DNA of 64,000 nucleotides. Origin: Cucumis sativus. Taxonomy: Eukaryota > Streptophyta > Magnoliopsida > Cucurbitales > Cucurbitaceae. Made by a program: the position numbers and the translations under genes. A model generated the notes under the pieces. The model did not search any database. It was not told the DNA's origin and saw only the letters and a program-made list of their open reading frames with translations. Shown here one piece after another: positions 11,495 through 22,357 of the stretch. Positions within the stretch are counted from its first letter, which is position 1. Each line of letters opens with the position of its first letter. The DNA lies in NCBI RefSeq assembly GCF_000004075.3, contig NC_026659.2, forward strand, positions 11,601,473-11,665,472, written 5' to 3'.

Positions 11495-14446
11495 TCAATA
11501 CATGGGATTGTTGGTCCATAATTGAAATGCCAATTGTTTTCTAAAATATGACATGTTTTCTTGACATAATGTAGCTACATCTAAACCAGAAGCTTCATAT
11601 TCGAAATACTTAATTGTAAATACACCACAATCACTATTGTTGCGTTGAAGTGGAATGGAGTCGACAATGACAAGTGGCCAAGGTTCCTTGTGTGTTGATG
11701 ATCCGCCTCTCCTAACAAAGAATCCAGTAGCATCGAGCAAATTTGGCACCATCTCTTGAATTGGCTCTAATATGCTTCTCATATCTTCGGCACTCGTCAT
11801 CGACGGAAGCGAATCCCATACCTTAACTTGACAACGTACCAAGTCCAAGCATAATAGAATCCAATGATTGCCATAGATATTGAATGGAGAGTAAATGTAA
11901 TCAACATTCACCCAAGGATCTTGACAGTCTTGTTTTGATCCGACAACATAGTCAACCAACCGATACTCCTCCTTCCAGTGAAATGGTCGATTCTCTTTAA
12001 TACATTCTTGGTATTCAGGCCACTTCGCAACTAATAGTCGCTGGAAGGAAAAAAAAACACACATGCATGTATACAATGAGACAATAAGACAAATATCAAA
12101 AGCAAACTCAGTACATAAAGTATGGTTGCGAGTACAAACCATGAATAGTGTGTCTACAGTTGTGAAGTTTTGAGCAGTAGGTATCATGGCTGTCTTAATG
12201 TTGAAGCGAATGAGAAGAAACAGTGCATCCAAATGCTAATAGAAACAAAATAAAGCATTTAATTCGGTTATGCGATCAAACCAACTTCTTGAAGGTACTA
12301 AGTGCTCTAAAACTGTAAATAAGAAATAATGAGAAAAGTTCTAACCTCATCCGCCAACCACCGACGACACATGAACAAGTCTCTGAAAAACTCCTTCGAT
12401 TTTTTCCCGTGAAAAGTTTCACGCACCTCATCTTTCGTACGCTTGTCTGTGATCCAAGCTCTGAGTCGATCTAAATGGGCGTCAGGTATTTTGTGCATAG
12501 GATCATAGACGGATGGTTGAGACTGAGAGGTGGTGGTGATTGATTTTGTAGTCCGTTTATCTAAAGCTGTGAAGGGGGTTGACAAGTATACACTTGCACG
12601 CTTGCTACGTGCGGGCCGAACATGTGGTCGTTCAGTGGATAATGGTTCTATTTCCATGACGTCTGAATCAAAATAAGTAAGACTTTTTACTCCAATTTCC
12701 TCGTTCAAATCGTCAACGACGTCTACTGGCTCCTCCGAATGAATATGAACCTTCTTATCCAACTCATCCATTGTGTCATCCTCCGTGCGGTTTGCTTCGA
12801 CACCCTATGGAAGGTCAAAATGCATTACTAAGGATAAAGCATTAGTAAGGATGATTTTCACCCCACTACAGAACTTTGATTCCTAACCTGCTTTTGACGT
12901 TCAACATGTTTCACCCCATCACTTGTGTCATCCTCCTTGGGCATCCTCAACCAAGAAGGTGTACCGGGTGTGTCAACATCTTCGGTCTGGGCATCATGAC
13001 CTTCAACTCCCGTGCAGTCTCCTTCTTCACCCTTTGGAAATGTCAAAATGTATTGGTAACGTTAAACAAACTTTGAAAATGTTAAACAAACTTTGATTCC
13101 TAACCTTTTTTTGAACTTCAAGGTGTTTCAATATAGTCGACAGCATTGATTTTAGGCTTTCACGTTCATTCTCGAGAACCGCTACTCGATATTTGAGTTT
13201 TCGAACAACTTCTTTCATCTTAGACTTCCACTTCTTCTTTTTCTTACTCTTTTTGCAGTCATTGTCATCATTACTAGCTTCTCCTGGTCGTTTTGAATCA
13301 CCATTCTTCTCAGAAACGGTGTTATATGGATGAGTTTTCTCAACAAGTTCCCCTGAAGACATTCTTAGATGCTCCTCCTCTTCAGGCATCATCTCAATTA
13401 CCACGTTAATTAAGAACTACAAAGTGGAAATGTAGTTAGTTAGTCAAAACATAAAGGAACAAAGTCATGCATTCGGTAAGTTACTGTTTGTTGATACTTA
13501 CCATTGGTGAGTCAAACACCTGCCTCTGTAGGACATGAGACTTCGGCGATAGTTCGCACACCCACCTCAGCATTCGTGGTATTGCATCGTTGCTTACTTT
13601 ATGTACACCACATTCAGTGATGGTTGGTATAGACTCATATGCCCAAACCTATTCCATGTTCAACAAAACAAGTTTAGCAAGTGTCCCAAGATATATGTAT
13701 ATATAAATATGTGCATAGGAAGTAAAGTAACATACCTGTAACGCCTGCGGAAATCCCATGACAGTATATTTTGTCTTAGTTGATTTATTCTTTCCCTTGG
13801 CATGTTGCATGTCCAAGGCTCGTTTTAAGGCAGAAAGTGTACGTCCAAAAACCAACCCTCCCCAATCGTAATTGTTAAATGTGGTCCAATCATCTGCAAT
13901 CCTAAATAAAGTTCGGTCCACTTTCGTCCGCCTATCTTTTCCTAACAATGACATCTCTATAAAGTAAACTAGAGCTAATTTAACTATGTCATCGTCATCG
14001 TCATCCCCCTCGTATTCCACAAATGTGTCCTCTAAGTCACTTATATAAATACACTTTTTTTGTTCGAAGAACTTCTCCAACAACCTACTATTCCCAACCA
14101 AATCAATAGGCTCTGGTTGAGAACTCCATAGACCCGTCATCATATTAAATTCTCTCCTTCCAAAACTGCACACGACTTCCCCTATCTTGAAACTGATGTG
14201 ATCAACCCTTTCATCTTCCACCTCCCTTAACAATAAGTAGTGGATGAGCGGCCCATTAAAGATTATATTCAGATCCAAAAAGTGGCCGAACTTTGTATTT
14301 CTAAATAAGGTTAATTGATCCGGTTTCAATTTAGCCTTTATTGTACGCGTACTGTTTTCTCAATGTGCTAAACTACTTACTATAGACTGAAAATGATGAG
14401 CAGGGTCAATCTTGTACATGGGACCGTTAGTTGATGTCGAAGCCAT
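11495..14446 (-). CDS. ULP1-type SUMO protease of the MULE (DUF1985 + C48 peptidase)
   Basis: Seven exons on the minus strand were placed by eye: 14446-13736, 13648-13502, 13416-13105, 13031-12888, 12804-12346, 12235-12140, 12040-11495. Every exon is a multiple of three and every intron has GT/AG, giving 804 codons. Exon 1 holds a DUF1985 domain; exon 3 a basic stretch and coiled coil (residues about 340-390). Exons 5-7 carry a RRWLADE-HLDALFLL junction and the ULP1 peptidase, with catalytic H682 (GNHW), D699 (VWDS), Q755 and C761 (NNSDCG) all present. Such enzymes cleave SUMO-like conjugates; its use to the transposon is unknown. Codon 29 is an in-frame TGA (14362-14360), readable as a CGA deamination, so the full-length product may not be made. 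The start follows a clear 5' UTR acceptor (TTTTATGCAG). Confidence 0.85.
12781..13110 (-). repeat. Duplicated exon-intron module inside the ULP1 gene
   Basis: The ends of exons 3 and 4 and their following introns are related. Both exons end in a CAAAA-G/AAG context with the same donor, gttaggaatcaaagtt. The acceptors of exons 4 and 5 share a tttcca(a/t)agggtg-like context. The exon starts read GEEGDCTGVEG and GVEANRTEDD, and a DD(T) acidic motif recurs. This looks like an internal tandem duplication of a small exon. Confidence 0.55.
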
Positions 14447-14527
14447 ACTGAGACCTGCATAAAAAAAAAAAACTAATTAAATATAATTGCATAAGAGACT
14501 TACTTAACATGGATGCACTAGCATCTT

Positions 14528-15104
14528 GGGACTTCTACTCAAAATTTTGGAAGGTGAGAGATAGGTGCTGATAGGTGAGAGATGATGGAAAACTTCAAGG
14601 CAAAGTTGCTAAGTCTAATACAATTGCTAACCCTATAGCCTTAACACCTAGTAGACTAGCTAAACATGCATTCTAAACGGTTTAGGAAGTTTAACACTCT
14701 TATATTGGGACTTCTACTCAAAATTTTGGAAGGTGAGAGATAGGTGCTGATAGGTGAGAGATGATGGAAAACTTCAAGGCAAAGTTGCTAAGTCTAATAC
14801 AATTGCTAACCCTATAGCCTTAACACCTAGTAGACTAGCTAAACATGCATTCTAAACGGTTTAGGAAGTTTACACTCTTATATTGGGACTTCTACTCAAA
14901 ATTTTGGAAGGTGAGAGATAGGTGCTGATAGGTGAGAGATGATGGAAAACTTCAAGGCAAAGTTGCTAAGTCTAATACAATTGCTAACCCTATAGCCTTA
15001 ACACCTAGTAGACTAGCTAAACATGCATTCTAAACGGCTTAGGAAGTTAACACTCTTATATTGGGACTTCTACTCAAAATTTTGGAAGGTGAGAGATAGG
15101 TGCA
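14528..15104 (+). repeat. 178/179-bp tandem repeat, about 3.2 copies
   Basis: Units start at 14528, 14707, 14885 and 15063 with gggacttctactc. The first three are almost identical, and the fourth breaks off after about 40 bases at gagagataggtgc. The array lies inside the MULE between the start of the protease gene and the right terminal repeat, so it may sit in the protease promoter. Each unit contains a shorter internal repeat (aggtgagagat). Confidence 0.95.
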
Positions 15105-15914
15105 AAGGAAATGGTCTTTCAACAATGCAGCTTATGATAATGTCTTTAGAATACAATATTTAGAATGCATGTTTAGCACATATCTATTGTACTGGTAACT
15201 TTGCAGAGTTTATATGGGATACCAAATATATGTTCGAATTCAAGTTCTAAACTCCAAGGTATGGTTTTTCTATTATTACAGTACATTGCAAAGGAAATGG
15301 TTTTTCTTCCTAAAAACAGAATGGCTCCCACGGTTCTCTATGTCTGTGTGCATATGACATGCATTTCTTCTCCAAAATGTGCCAAAAACAAAAAACTCAC
15401 ATCTTAACAGACAACTTAAACAAACAAGATGGAATACTGTAATAATAAATAAGCTACAACAGACTAACTCTAAAAAAAAAACTGAGATTTTATTACTCAC
15501 TTGACTTCAAAGATGATGGATACGGCACTGCCAATGTAGAGGAGTGGATAAGAAATGGAGAGGTCCGGTGAAAACAAACCTGAAATCGAAATGGATGGAA
15601 GTGGAGAAGCGTCCGCCGGAGATGAAGTCGAAATGTAAAACAGAGACCCGTGCAGAAGAAATGGAGACGTTCGGTGAACAAGTTGAAATCGGAAAATATA
15701 GCGGAGAGTCGTGGAGAAGAAATGGATGGAAGTGGAGAAGAAATGGACGGAAGAGAAAAACGTTCACCGGAGGCGGGAGAGAGTTGAAGGGGGTAACTGC
15801 AGACGCGGGAGAGTTCAAATGCGAGTTTACGTTTTTCTTTTGAACGGCCTTCTGTCTTCGGGTTGAAGAAAAGGAAAAAGAAGAAAAGGAAAAAGAAGAA
15901 AAGAGTAAGGAAAA
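15105..15914. other. MULE right subterminal region
   Basis: The left part is AT-rich with no gene. From about 15540 it is purine-rich and G-rich, with recurring gtggagaagaaatgga units. Several short ORFs overlap there on both strands, but their composition is that of the repeat and no domain is seen, so none is called. The region probably contains the protease gene's promoter and leader. Confidence 0.45.
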
Positions 15915-16030
15915 TAAAAGAGGGTATTTTCGTCATTTCACCTCCAATTTATCCTAAATCTCAACTTTTTTACAATCAATCCTAAAACTCTATTTCTACC
16001 CCATTTTTGGCCTATTTTTGTCAATTCCCC
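15915..16030 (-). repeat. MULE right terminal inverted repeat
   Basis: Exact reverse complement of 7361-7476 for 116 bases. It ends in tgtcaattcccc and abuts the 9-bp target duplication. Confidence 0.95.
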
Positions 16031-16039
16031 GAATATGAG
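16031..16039 (+). repeat. MULE target site duplication, right
   Basis: Sequence gaatatgag is identical to 7352-7360 and directly follows the right terminal repeat. Confidence 0.95.
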
Positions 16040-16500
16040 TTACCTTGTGTAGTTCTTATGCAAAGGGAATTAGGGATTTACGCAATGAGGTCATCTCATG
16101 AGAAGGGTTCGGGTCAAGACGTATTACATGTCTAAATCTTCTCACACAATAAAGAGCATAGGGTTTTTGGTAGTAATTAGAGTTTTGGGGAACTATATCC
16201 ATCACTTTTTAAATTTTAGATTCGTTCAGTAATGATGACAAGCTGCCTTTGAAAACCGAACCATCATGTCAAGTTGTCAAGTCTCATTTAAAACGCATGA
16301 TAGTAATTATGCGGTTAACCAAACGTAACTACAGTAAGTGGTGTCTATAAAAATCCTTCTAAAACTCTAAGAATCACTTTTTTGTCACACAGTTTCTTTC
16401 AGGCTGTTAGAGTATTCTAATCTTTTTTATCACCTTTTCTGATAAGACAAGTAAGCCTCAATTCCATAGCTTTTATTTTTTTTCTATTCTTTTCATACAA
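16040..16500. other. Continuation of the sequence interrupted by the MULE
   Basis: Joined across the element, 7050-7360 and 16031 onward form one uninterrupted stretch of the Athila-like leader. A TATA-like TCTATAAAAATCC at about 16345 precedes the small ORF at 16501. Nothing else is recognised. Confidence 0.35.
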
Positions 16501-16902
16501 ATGGCCAAAAATAATGAAAGTGAGCATTTTGAGAAGAAAAAGGTGAGAAAGAATACTAAAGTAGTATGCTTTGATGGTCCTGTGTCGGAACAAGCACAAC
16601 ATGATTCCACACCTCAGACTGAAACAATGCGCAATTCGAGTGAAGTTCTCGAGACAGAGGGATGGAATCCTTTCAAATTCCAATGGATGGAGATATCTAT
16701 AACGGATGAAAATATTGGAAAAATGCTTCTTGACAAAAGAAATAGAAGAGGAAGAGCAAAGGAAGGAGTTGAGGAGAAACAAAAAGAGATGGAAGAAATT
16801 GGGGAGGAAATGGAAGAAATAATTGAAGAACAATGTGAAAAAGAACCTTCCTCGCCAATAGCTAAAACTGAATTCGGGAGGTTGGCGAAAGAGGCCCAAT
16901 AA
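16501..16902 (+). CDS. Small charged hypothetical protein, 133 aa
   Basis: An uninterrupted ORF encodes a protein very rich in Glu and Lys. It has a likely coiled coil at about residues 77-112 and no signal peptide or membrane segment. A TATA-like TCTATAAAAATCC lies about 150 bases upstream and an AATAAA signal follows at about 16996-17001, so it is laid out like a small intronless gene. I do not recognise the family. It lies within retroelement-derived sequence, so it may instead be a remnant of an element's extra ORF. Function unknown. Confidence 0.35.
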   Translation: MAKNNESEHFEKKKVRKNTKVVCFDGPVSEQAQHDSTPQTETMRNSSEVLETEGWNPFKFQWMEISITDENIGKMLLDKRNRRGRAKEGVEEKQKEMEEIGEEMEEIIEEQCEKEPSSPIAKTEFGRLAKEAQ

Positions 16903-17209
16903 AAGAAAGATAAAGCATAAATTGGAACATAATATTTTGTAAATTTTAGTTTCTATCTTATGTAATTTATAGTCCTTTGTACTTATGTTCCTTTCAATAA
17001 AAGTACAACTTTTGTTACAATTCTTTGACGTTTAGTCTTTCTTGTCGCAAACTTGGCTCCCTGCATTTTAACATCTTTACTTTTCTTTGATTCTCAAAGA
17101 TAACTTCAATGAAATAAAGTGTGCGAAACAAAGTTTCATTTGTTATTTAAGAGTTTAACTTGTTAAGAACCTTACTTAGGAAAGAACCTTACTTAGCATT
17201 TTAAGTTTT

Positions 17210-19960
17210 TAGTGTGAATTCAAATGATGAAATGAGATGATCCTTGTACCCTATGCGATGAGATGTCTCACACCTGCTGTGTATTCTAGTGTGGGACTGC
17301 AATAGATATTTGGACTCATGGTAGCTATTAGCTTTAACTACTAGGCTAGTGTACCTTGCGTGTATGGTGTCCCTTGAGATCACTACCTTTAGACTAATAC
17401 GGATGATTGTCTCATTGCTCAGTGTATCTCTAGGTTTACTTTATGATTGATGTGTGTAAACTCCAAACCCTATTGAACTTGGATCTTCCCATGAGCTTTA
17501 AAGGATTAGTGCAAAATAACATGCAAGGACTTCTATAAATAGCCAACTTCAACAATGAATTTCTCACAACTCACTAGTGCAAAATCACTCAAATTGATCT
17601 TGAAAGTTCATAAATTGTGTCTAGTTTGTGAGAGAGAACTTCTATTCAAGAAGATTGGCGATTGGATCAAGATTAGGCGAGGAGGTCATTTTCTAAAAGA
17701 ATTTGAACAAGGTGCACTTCCAGAGGACTATAGGACTCGTTTCTTAGAGTTTTTCTTTGTACGTTTGCGGTAACAAAGTTAAGACATTTTCATGCAACTT
17801 TGTAGAAGGAAGTTTTATCGAAAGAGTTATTGATTTTGAGTTATAAAGCTCTAAATTAGAACTAAGGTTTTGGCCGAATTTGAGTTGTTTAGGCAAAAGA
17901 GGTTTTTGGTAGAATGTTAGGGGTTTGTTAGGCAAATTGGGCATGAGTTTTGGATTAAGAGAGGCTTGGGTTGATGTTGGACGCGCGCAGCCAAGGAAAT
18001 ATGCAACACGTCATGTGCATGTGAAGGCCACATGAGATTCTTTGGGCATTCAGAGATTGCCTGCGTGATGCGTGAGTGTGCATGGGCAAGGCCCCTCACG
18101 AGGTTAGCACACGATTGGTTTTCCTAGGCCATGCGTGGGCATGCAGCCTTTGTCGCCAACTCCCTACGCGTCAGATATGCCAAATGGGTGTTTCAGAGTT
18201 ATTTTCTTATATTTTGGAAAATTTTAAGCAAAGTTTTGAGGTTTTCATGATAAAAGAGAATTAACTGGAGTTATTTTCCATTATTTCAAGACAAAAAGAA
18301 ATCGTTCAAGTCTACAGACCAAGGGTTTGAGCTTCGAGCTATGAGTGATAAAATGAGTTTAAATTAATTTCTAAATCTTATCATTCATAAGATGTTTTTA
18401 TGCATACTTGATATATAAATGTTTGAGTTTACTGATTTATGAGCATGTTTTAAGAAGTATTAAAGTATGTTATTTAAAAAAATTTCCAAAACATGTATTT
18501 ATGCTTAAGCCTATTATTATTTGTAAGTTTTGTTTCACAAGTATGCTTGAGTTCTAATTTAGTAAAGTTTACTGTTTTAGAAAGATATTTGAAAAGCATG
18601 AGTTTAATGAGAATGATTTAAAGAGAAAACCATGGTACTCTATATATCGAGTTCTCGCCGTTTCAATGTTCATAGAAATTCAAGGGTAAAGGGTTAAGCT
18701 AATCACTTAGCCGCTACCATCGAGTTCAGGCAAGATAGTATGATAAACGCTCTGCTATCTTGACTGATAATCTAGAACATGCATGTTAGGTTGAGCTAGT
18801 TACTACCTTGATCGAGTTTCTTGGATATAGAGTATATAGAGATAAAAGAGTATTTGAAAGTGAGAGTAGTTGAAAGACAAGAAATAGTTTAGTTTAAAGA
18901 AATTATAAATATTTTATACTTATGTAAGTTTTATGAAAAAGATTAAGGTGTGTTTGTTTTAAAATATGTTTTATAATATCATTACTCACTGGGCTATTTA
19001 GCTCACCCTTTCAAAATGTTTTTTCACTTTACAAGTAGAGGACGTGATTCACAAGTTTGACCGTTGTCTCCAAGTCTGTGCAAAAGTTGTAGATAGTTTT
19101 ACTTTTGTTGGTTAGTACTTAAGCTTACCCATATTATGCATATAGGTTTTGTTAAGGGGTTAAGCACAGTTGTAGTTGTAGTTTTCGTCTGGTTCTAAAA
19201 AGGATAGTCTAGATATAATGACATTTAGCCTACACTTGTTTTGATCTAATATAAAGAAGTTTATGTTAGTAATGTTCTTCTACTTTATACTGCATAAGTC
19301 TTATTTTGCTTAAGTTATTTAGCAAGATTAATGATTTGTAGTCAGAGTCAGCTCGTGTTATTTAGAGAAGAAAAACAACGTTTGTTGGCTTCACTCGACA
19401 TCTCGAGCCCAACAAGTGGGTGCTTGGGTGGGGTGTGATAATGTGTGTCTTTCTAGGAGATCATAAGACTGATATGACTCAGGGAACCACCTAGTAGAAA
19501 GTTAACAATTCACCAAGCGAGACTAATAGTGGGTCACTTACTAGGTATATTTATATACTCACCATTTTCTATGTTTAATTTCTTTTTTTCCAGGCAAAGG
19601 TAAGGGCAAGGGCAAGTTGGCAGGCAACAAGAATCACCCGTGATATGCCATATGGGGACTATGTTCACATGCTTTCGCTGGGTTATCATGTGTTGTTCAT
19701 GTTTTTGGAGTTTTGATGACCATTCTTGTCATGACTGGTAGACATTTACACTTTATATTTTTCTTTAAAATTAAATAGGGCTCAAAGTCAATTTTCTTGT
19801 TTTATGTTATTTGGTTTGTCAAGATTGGTTTTCTTACATTGTTTTAAATTTCAATTTTATTCAATAAAATTGTAGGTCATTGCATTGTTTTTAACTTTTG
19901 AAATCTTTTTTTTGGTTAAGTACTAACCTCGTCTTAGTTCTAAAAACTTGGGTCGTTACA
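17210..19960 (+). mobile_element. Old gypsy LTR (family 1, copy 1), interrupted
   Basis: Pieces 17210-17454 and 19441-19960 belong to one LTR. They match copy 2 (26960-28293) at a gcgatgagatg block, at a gttaacaattc/gttaacagttt block, at a ctgggtatgtttata-like block and at a ttttccaggcaaaggtaa-like block. The right end is ...GTCGTTACA. A younger solo LTR splits it at 17454/19441. The left end is not defined. The element is old and non-coding. Confidence 0.6.
17455..19440 (+). mobile_element. Solo LTR nested in older LTR
   Basis: It is 1986 bp, starts TGTAAACTCC and ends GGGTGGGGTGTGATA. A 5-bp duplication atgtg flanks it at 17450-17454 and 19441-19445. A TATA box (TATAAATAG) at about 17534 fits an LTR promoter in + orientation. 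No internal domain or second LTR is present, so it is a solo LTR, probably Ty3/gypsy. It is younger than the LTR it sits in. Confidence 0.75.
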
Positions 19961-21322
19961 CTATCTATTTCATTCCTCCCATTGAAGGTCCTTCCCAAGC
20001 TACCCAACTTATATCATCCAACCTTAACCTTTATCTATTTGTCTACTTTTATTCCTTTTAAATTAACAAGATTGAAATAAATGAGATGGTGTATAATGTC
20101 CTTTAGCTAAACCTAAAGCAATTAACTGAGCGAATAGCTAAAGAAATAGAAAGAACAAAGAACACAAAAGACTTTGTTAACCCAGTTCGAAAAATACCAA
20201 CAACGTTTAGGGAACATCTTAGCTTTGATAAGAAATATTATTAAGATTCATATAATGAGAAACTTAATACAGAAGCATATCATTTAAGTTATCAAAACAA
20301 CTTAAATAAAAATAGGCTCCCCCTAAATATGTGCATGAATCTTCTCGAAGACAAACTCAGACTCCCCTAAATTCATTGACTGCAGTGCAATTATCTCAGT
20401 CTTCATTCATACTTCTTATCAATCAATACTCCGTCAGATCACTTAACGATCTTCAATAATCTGTTATTTCATAGAAGGTAACCAAGATAACTTCGTAAAA
20501 CTTCTTGAACAAACTAATGCTATTTTAATGGAAAGTCCAGTATCGTCTCCCTTCAACTTAACGAGCAACTTCAGTATATAAATCTTCTCGATCTTCTTCT
20601 TTAAAAAATATAATCTCCTGATCTTTTTCTTTAAAATATATAGATAAAGATTCCTAATAAAGAGGACAATCTTTTATCTATTAATATAAATAATAATTTA
20701 TCTCCATCAAAATAATAAAAAGAATTCTAATTAAATATTTATGGACAAAAAAGCCAACAAGATTTATTATGTTAATCATTTTAGTTTTAGTTTTTGACTT
20801 TTGGAAAAATTAAGCTTATAAATACGACTTTCATCAATGTCTATGTAACAATGCTTTTAAAATCCATACAAAAACTTTTAAAGTAAAATAAAATTTAGAT
20901 TTGAAATATTTATTTATATTCTCTAAATTTCACTAGGATTCAAATATTTTTAAAAAAATGATGATCGTGATATAGAATTATCATCCTTCAAGCTAAGTTA
21001 CGAATCTTAGAGAAGGTAGTGAGTTAGCCTGTTTAGAAAAGAAAGCGAGTTTTTTCATTCTTTCTATCCCAATGCTTGAAGCATAACTTTTGAAGTGACT
21101 ACTAAGCTATTTTGAAGAGGTGCTTCTAATCTCAAATTCTTTGAGCCTTCAGACTCGAAGATTTCTGCTTTCTTTTAAGGAGAGAAAGAGAACATAAAAG
21201 AACATAAGATGAATATGAAAATACAAAATTCAAATGGTTATCCAAGTTGATCTTTAAAGACAAATTAAACAAATTGTCTAAACATAGTATAAAAACATTC
21301 TTTTAAGATTTCACAATGTATA
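19961..21322. other. AT-rich repeat-like intergenic sequence
   Basis: No gene is supported. Around 20150-20380 phrases such as gttaacccagttcg and aggctccccctaaat resemble the terminal non-coding parts of plant Copia (Sirevirus-like) elements. No ends could be set. The remainder to the tRNA array is AT-rich without visible structure. Confidence 0.3.
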
Positions 21323-21396
21323 GGTCTATTAGCTCAGTTGGTTAGAGCGTCGTGCTAATAACGCGAAGGTCGCAGGTTTGAAACCTGCATGGGCCA
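21323..21396 (+). tRNA. tRNA-Ile(AAU), copy 1, variant
   Basis: Folds as a cloverleaf of 74 nt with anticodon AAU in loop CTAATAA. Its acceptor stem starts GGTCTAT, still pairing through a wobble. The T loop reads TTTGAAA, so the invariant C56 of the B box is changed. No T run of four or more follows at once. Activity is doubtful. Confidence 0.8.
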
Positions 21397-21571
21397 AAGT
21401 TATTTGTTCTAATAAATTTATATTCCGAAAATGTTTTAAATAATTGATATCTCATCATAGTCAACCCCGACTCTGTCACCACCTTCATCCTTATGCAAAA
21501 TGAAATCTCGCAAAAGGGAAGAATTGATTTGAACAAGTCAATGTCACGCCCTGCCTATTGATTGTTCCATT

Positions 21572-21645
21572 GGCCTATTAGCTCAGTTGGTTAGAGCGTC
21601 GTGCTAATAACGCGAAGGTCGCAGGTTCGAAACCTGCATGGGCCA
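21572..21645 (+). tRNA. tRNA-Ile(AAU), copy 2
   Basis: Canonical copy: acceptor stem GGCCTAT/ATGGGCC with one G-U pair and discriminator A. The A box is TAGCTCAGTTGG, the anticodon AAU, and the B box GGTTCGAAACC. A T7 run (Pol III terminator) follows within four bases. Confidence 0.97.
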
Positions 21646-21887
21646 AATTTTTTTGTTATAATAAATTTATATTCCAAAAATGTTTTAAATATTTGACTCT
21701 TAGTAAAAATGTCTACTAGAACAAGCATCAAAGAGCTAGTAAAAATGCATACTAGAACAAGCGTATCTCATCATAGTCAACCCCGACTCTGTCACCACCG
21801 TCATCCTTATGCAAAATGAAATCTCGCAAAAAAGAAGAATTGATTTGAACAAGTCAATGTCACGCCCTGCCTATATATTGTTCCATT

Positions 21888-21961
21888 GGCCTATTAGCTC
21901 AGTTGGTTAGAGCGTCGTGCTAATAACGCGAAGGTCGCAGGTTCGAAACCTGCATGGGCCA
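21888..21961 (+). tRNA. tRNA-Ile(AAU), copy 3
   Basis: Identical to copy 2 over all 74 bases, including both internal promoter boxes, and followed by the same T7 terminator. Confidence 0.97.
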
Positions 21962-22144
21962 AATTTTTTTGTTATAATAAATTTATATAGAGCTAGTAAA
22001 AATGCATACTAGAACAAGCGTATCTCATCATAGTCAACCCCGACTCTGTCACCACCGTCATCCTTATGCAAAATGAAATCTCGCAAAAAAGAAGAATTGA
22101 TTTGAACAAGTCAATGTCACGCCCTGCCTGTAGATCATTCCATT

Positions 22145-22218
22145 GGCCTATTAGCTCAGTTGGTTAGAGCATCGTGCTAATAACGCGAAGGTCGCAGGTT
22201 CGAAACCTGCATTGGCCA
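22145..22218 (+). tRNA. tRNA-Ile(AAU), copy 4, variant
   Basis: Anticodon AAU and both promoter boxes are intact. The 3' acceptor strand reads ATTGGCC, giving a mismatch at the fifth pair. The next bases (aataatttatat) hold no T4 terminator. Confidence 0.85.
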
Positions 22219-22283
22219 ATAATTTATATCCCGACTCTGTCACCACCGTCATCTTATGCAAAATGAAATCTCGCTTTTCCATT

Positions 22284-22357
22284 GGCCTATTAGCTCAGTT
22301 GGTTAGAGCATCGTGCTAATAACGCGAAGGTCGCAAGTTCGAAACCTGCATGGGCCA
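22284..22357 (+). tRNA. tRNA-Ile(AAU), copy 5, variant
   Basis: Full length with anticodon AAU. The T stem reads GCAAG against CCTGC, which breaks one pair and alters the first base region of the B box. A T5 run follows. Confidence 0.85.

Larger units (their letters stand above)
7361..16030. mobile_element. Complete Mutator-like element (MULE) carrying ULP1 protease
   Basis: An 8670-bp element has 116-bp terminal inverted repeats identical at every position (7361-7476 and 15915-16030). A perfect 9-bp target duplication, gaatatgag, flanks it at 7352-7360 and 16031-16039. It encodes a MURA transposase (+) and, convergent with it, a multi-exon ULP1-type cysteine protease (-). MULEs with ULP1 passengers are known from melon, Arabidopsis and rice. 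Identical termini and an intact duplication point to a recent insertion. The transposase frame is open; the protease gene has one in-frame stop. It landed in old Athila-like sequence, which can be read across the empty site. Confidence 0.95.

Noticed and set aside
14360-14385. GTAAGT site in exon 1 of the MULE protease gene as a donor that would remove the TGA
   Set aside because: The only following AG sites are within about 30 bases, too close for a plant intron, and the removed length would shift the frame.
15507-15936. Overlapping ORFs of 99-147 codons near the MULE right end
   Set aside because: They follow the purine-rich repeat composition, overlap on both strands and show no domain.
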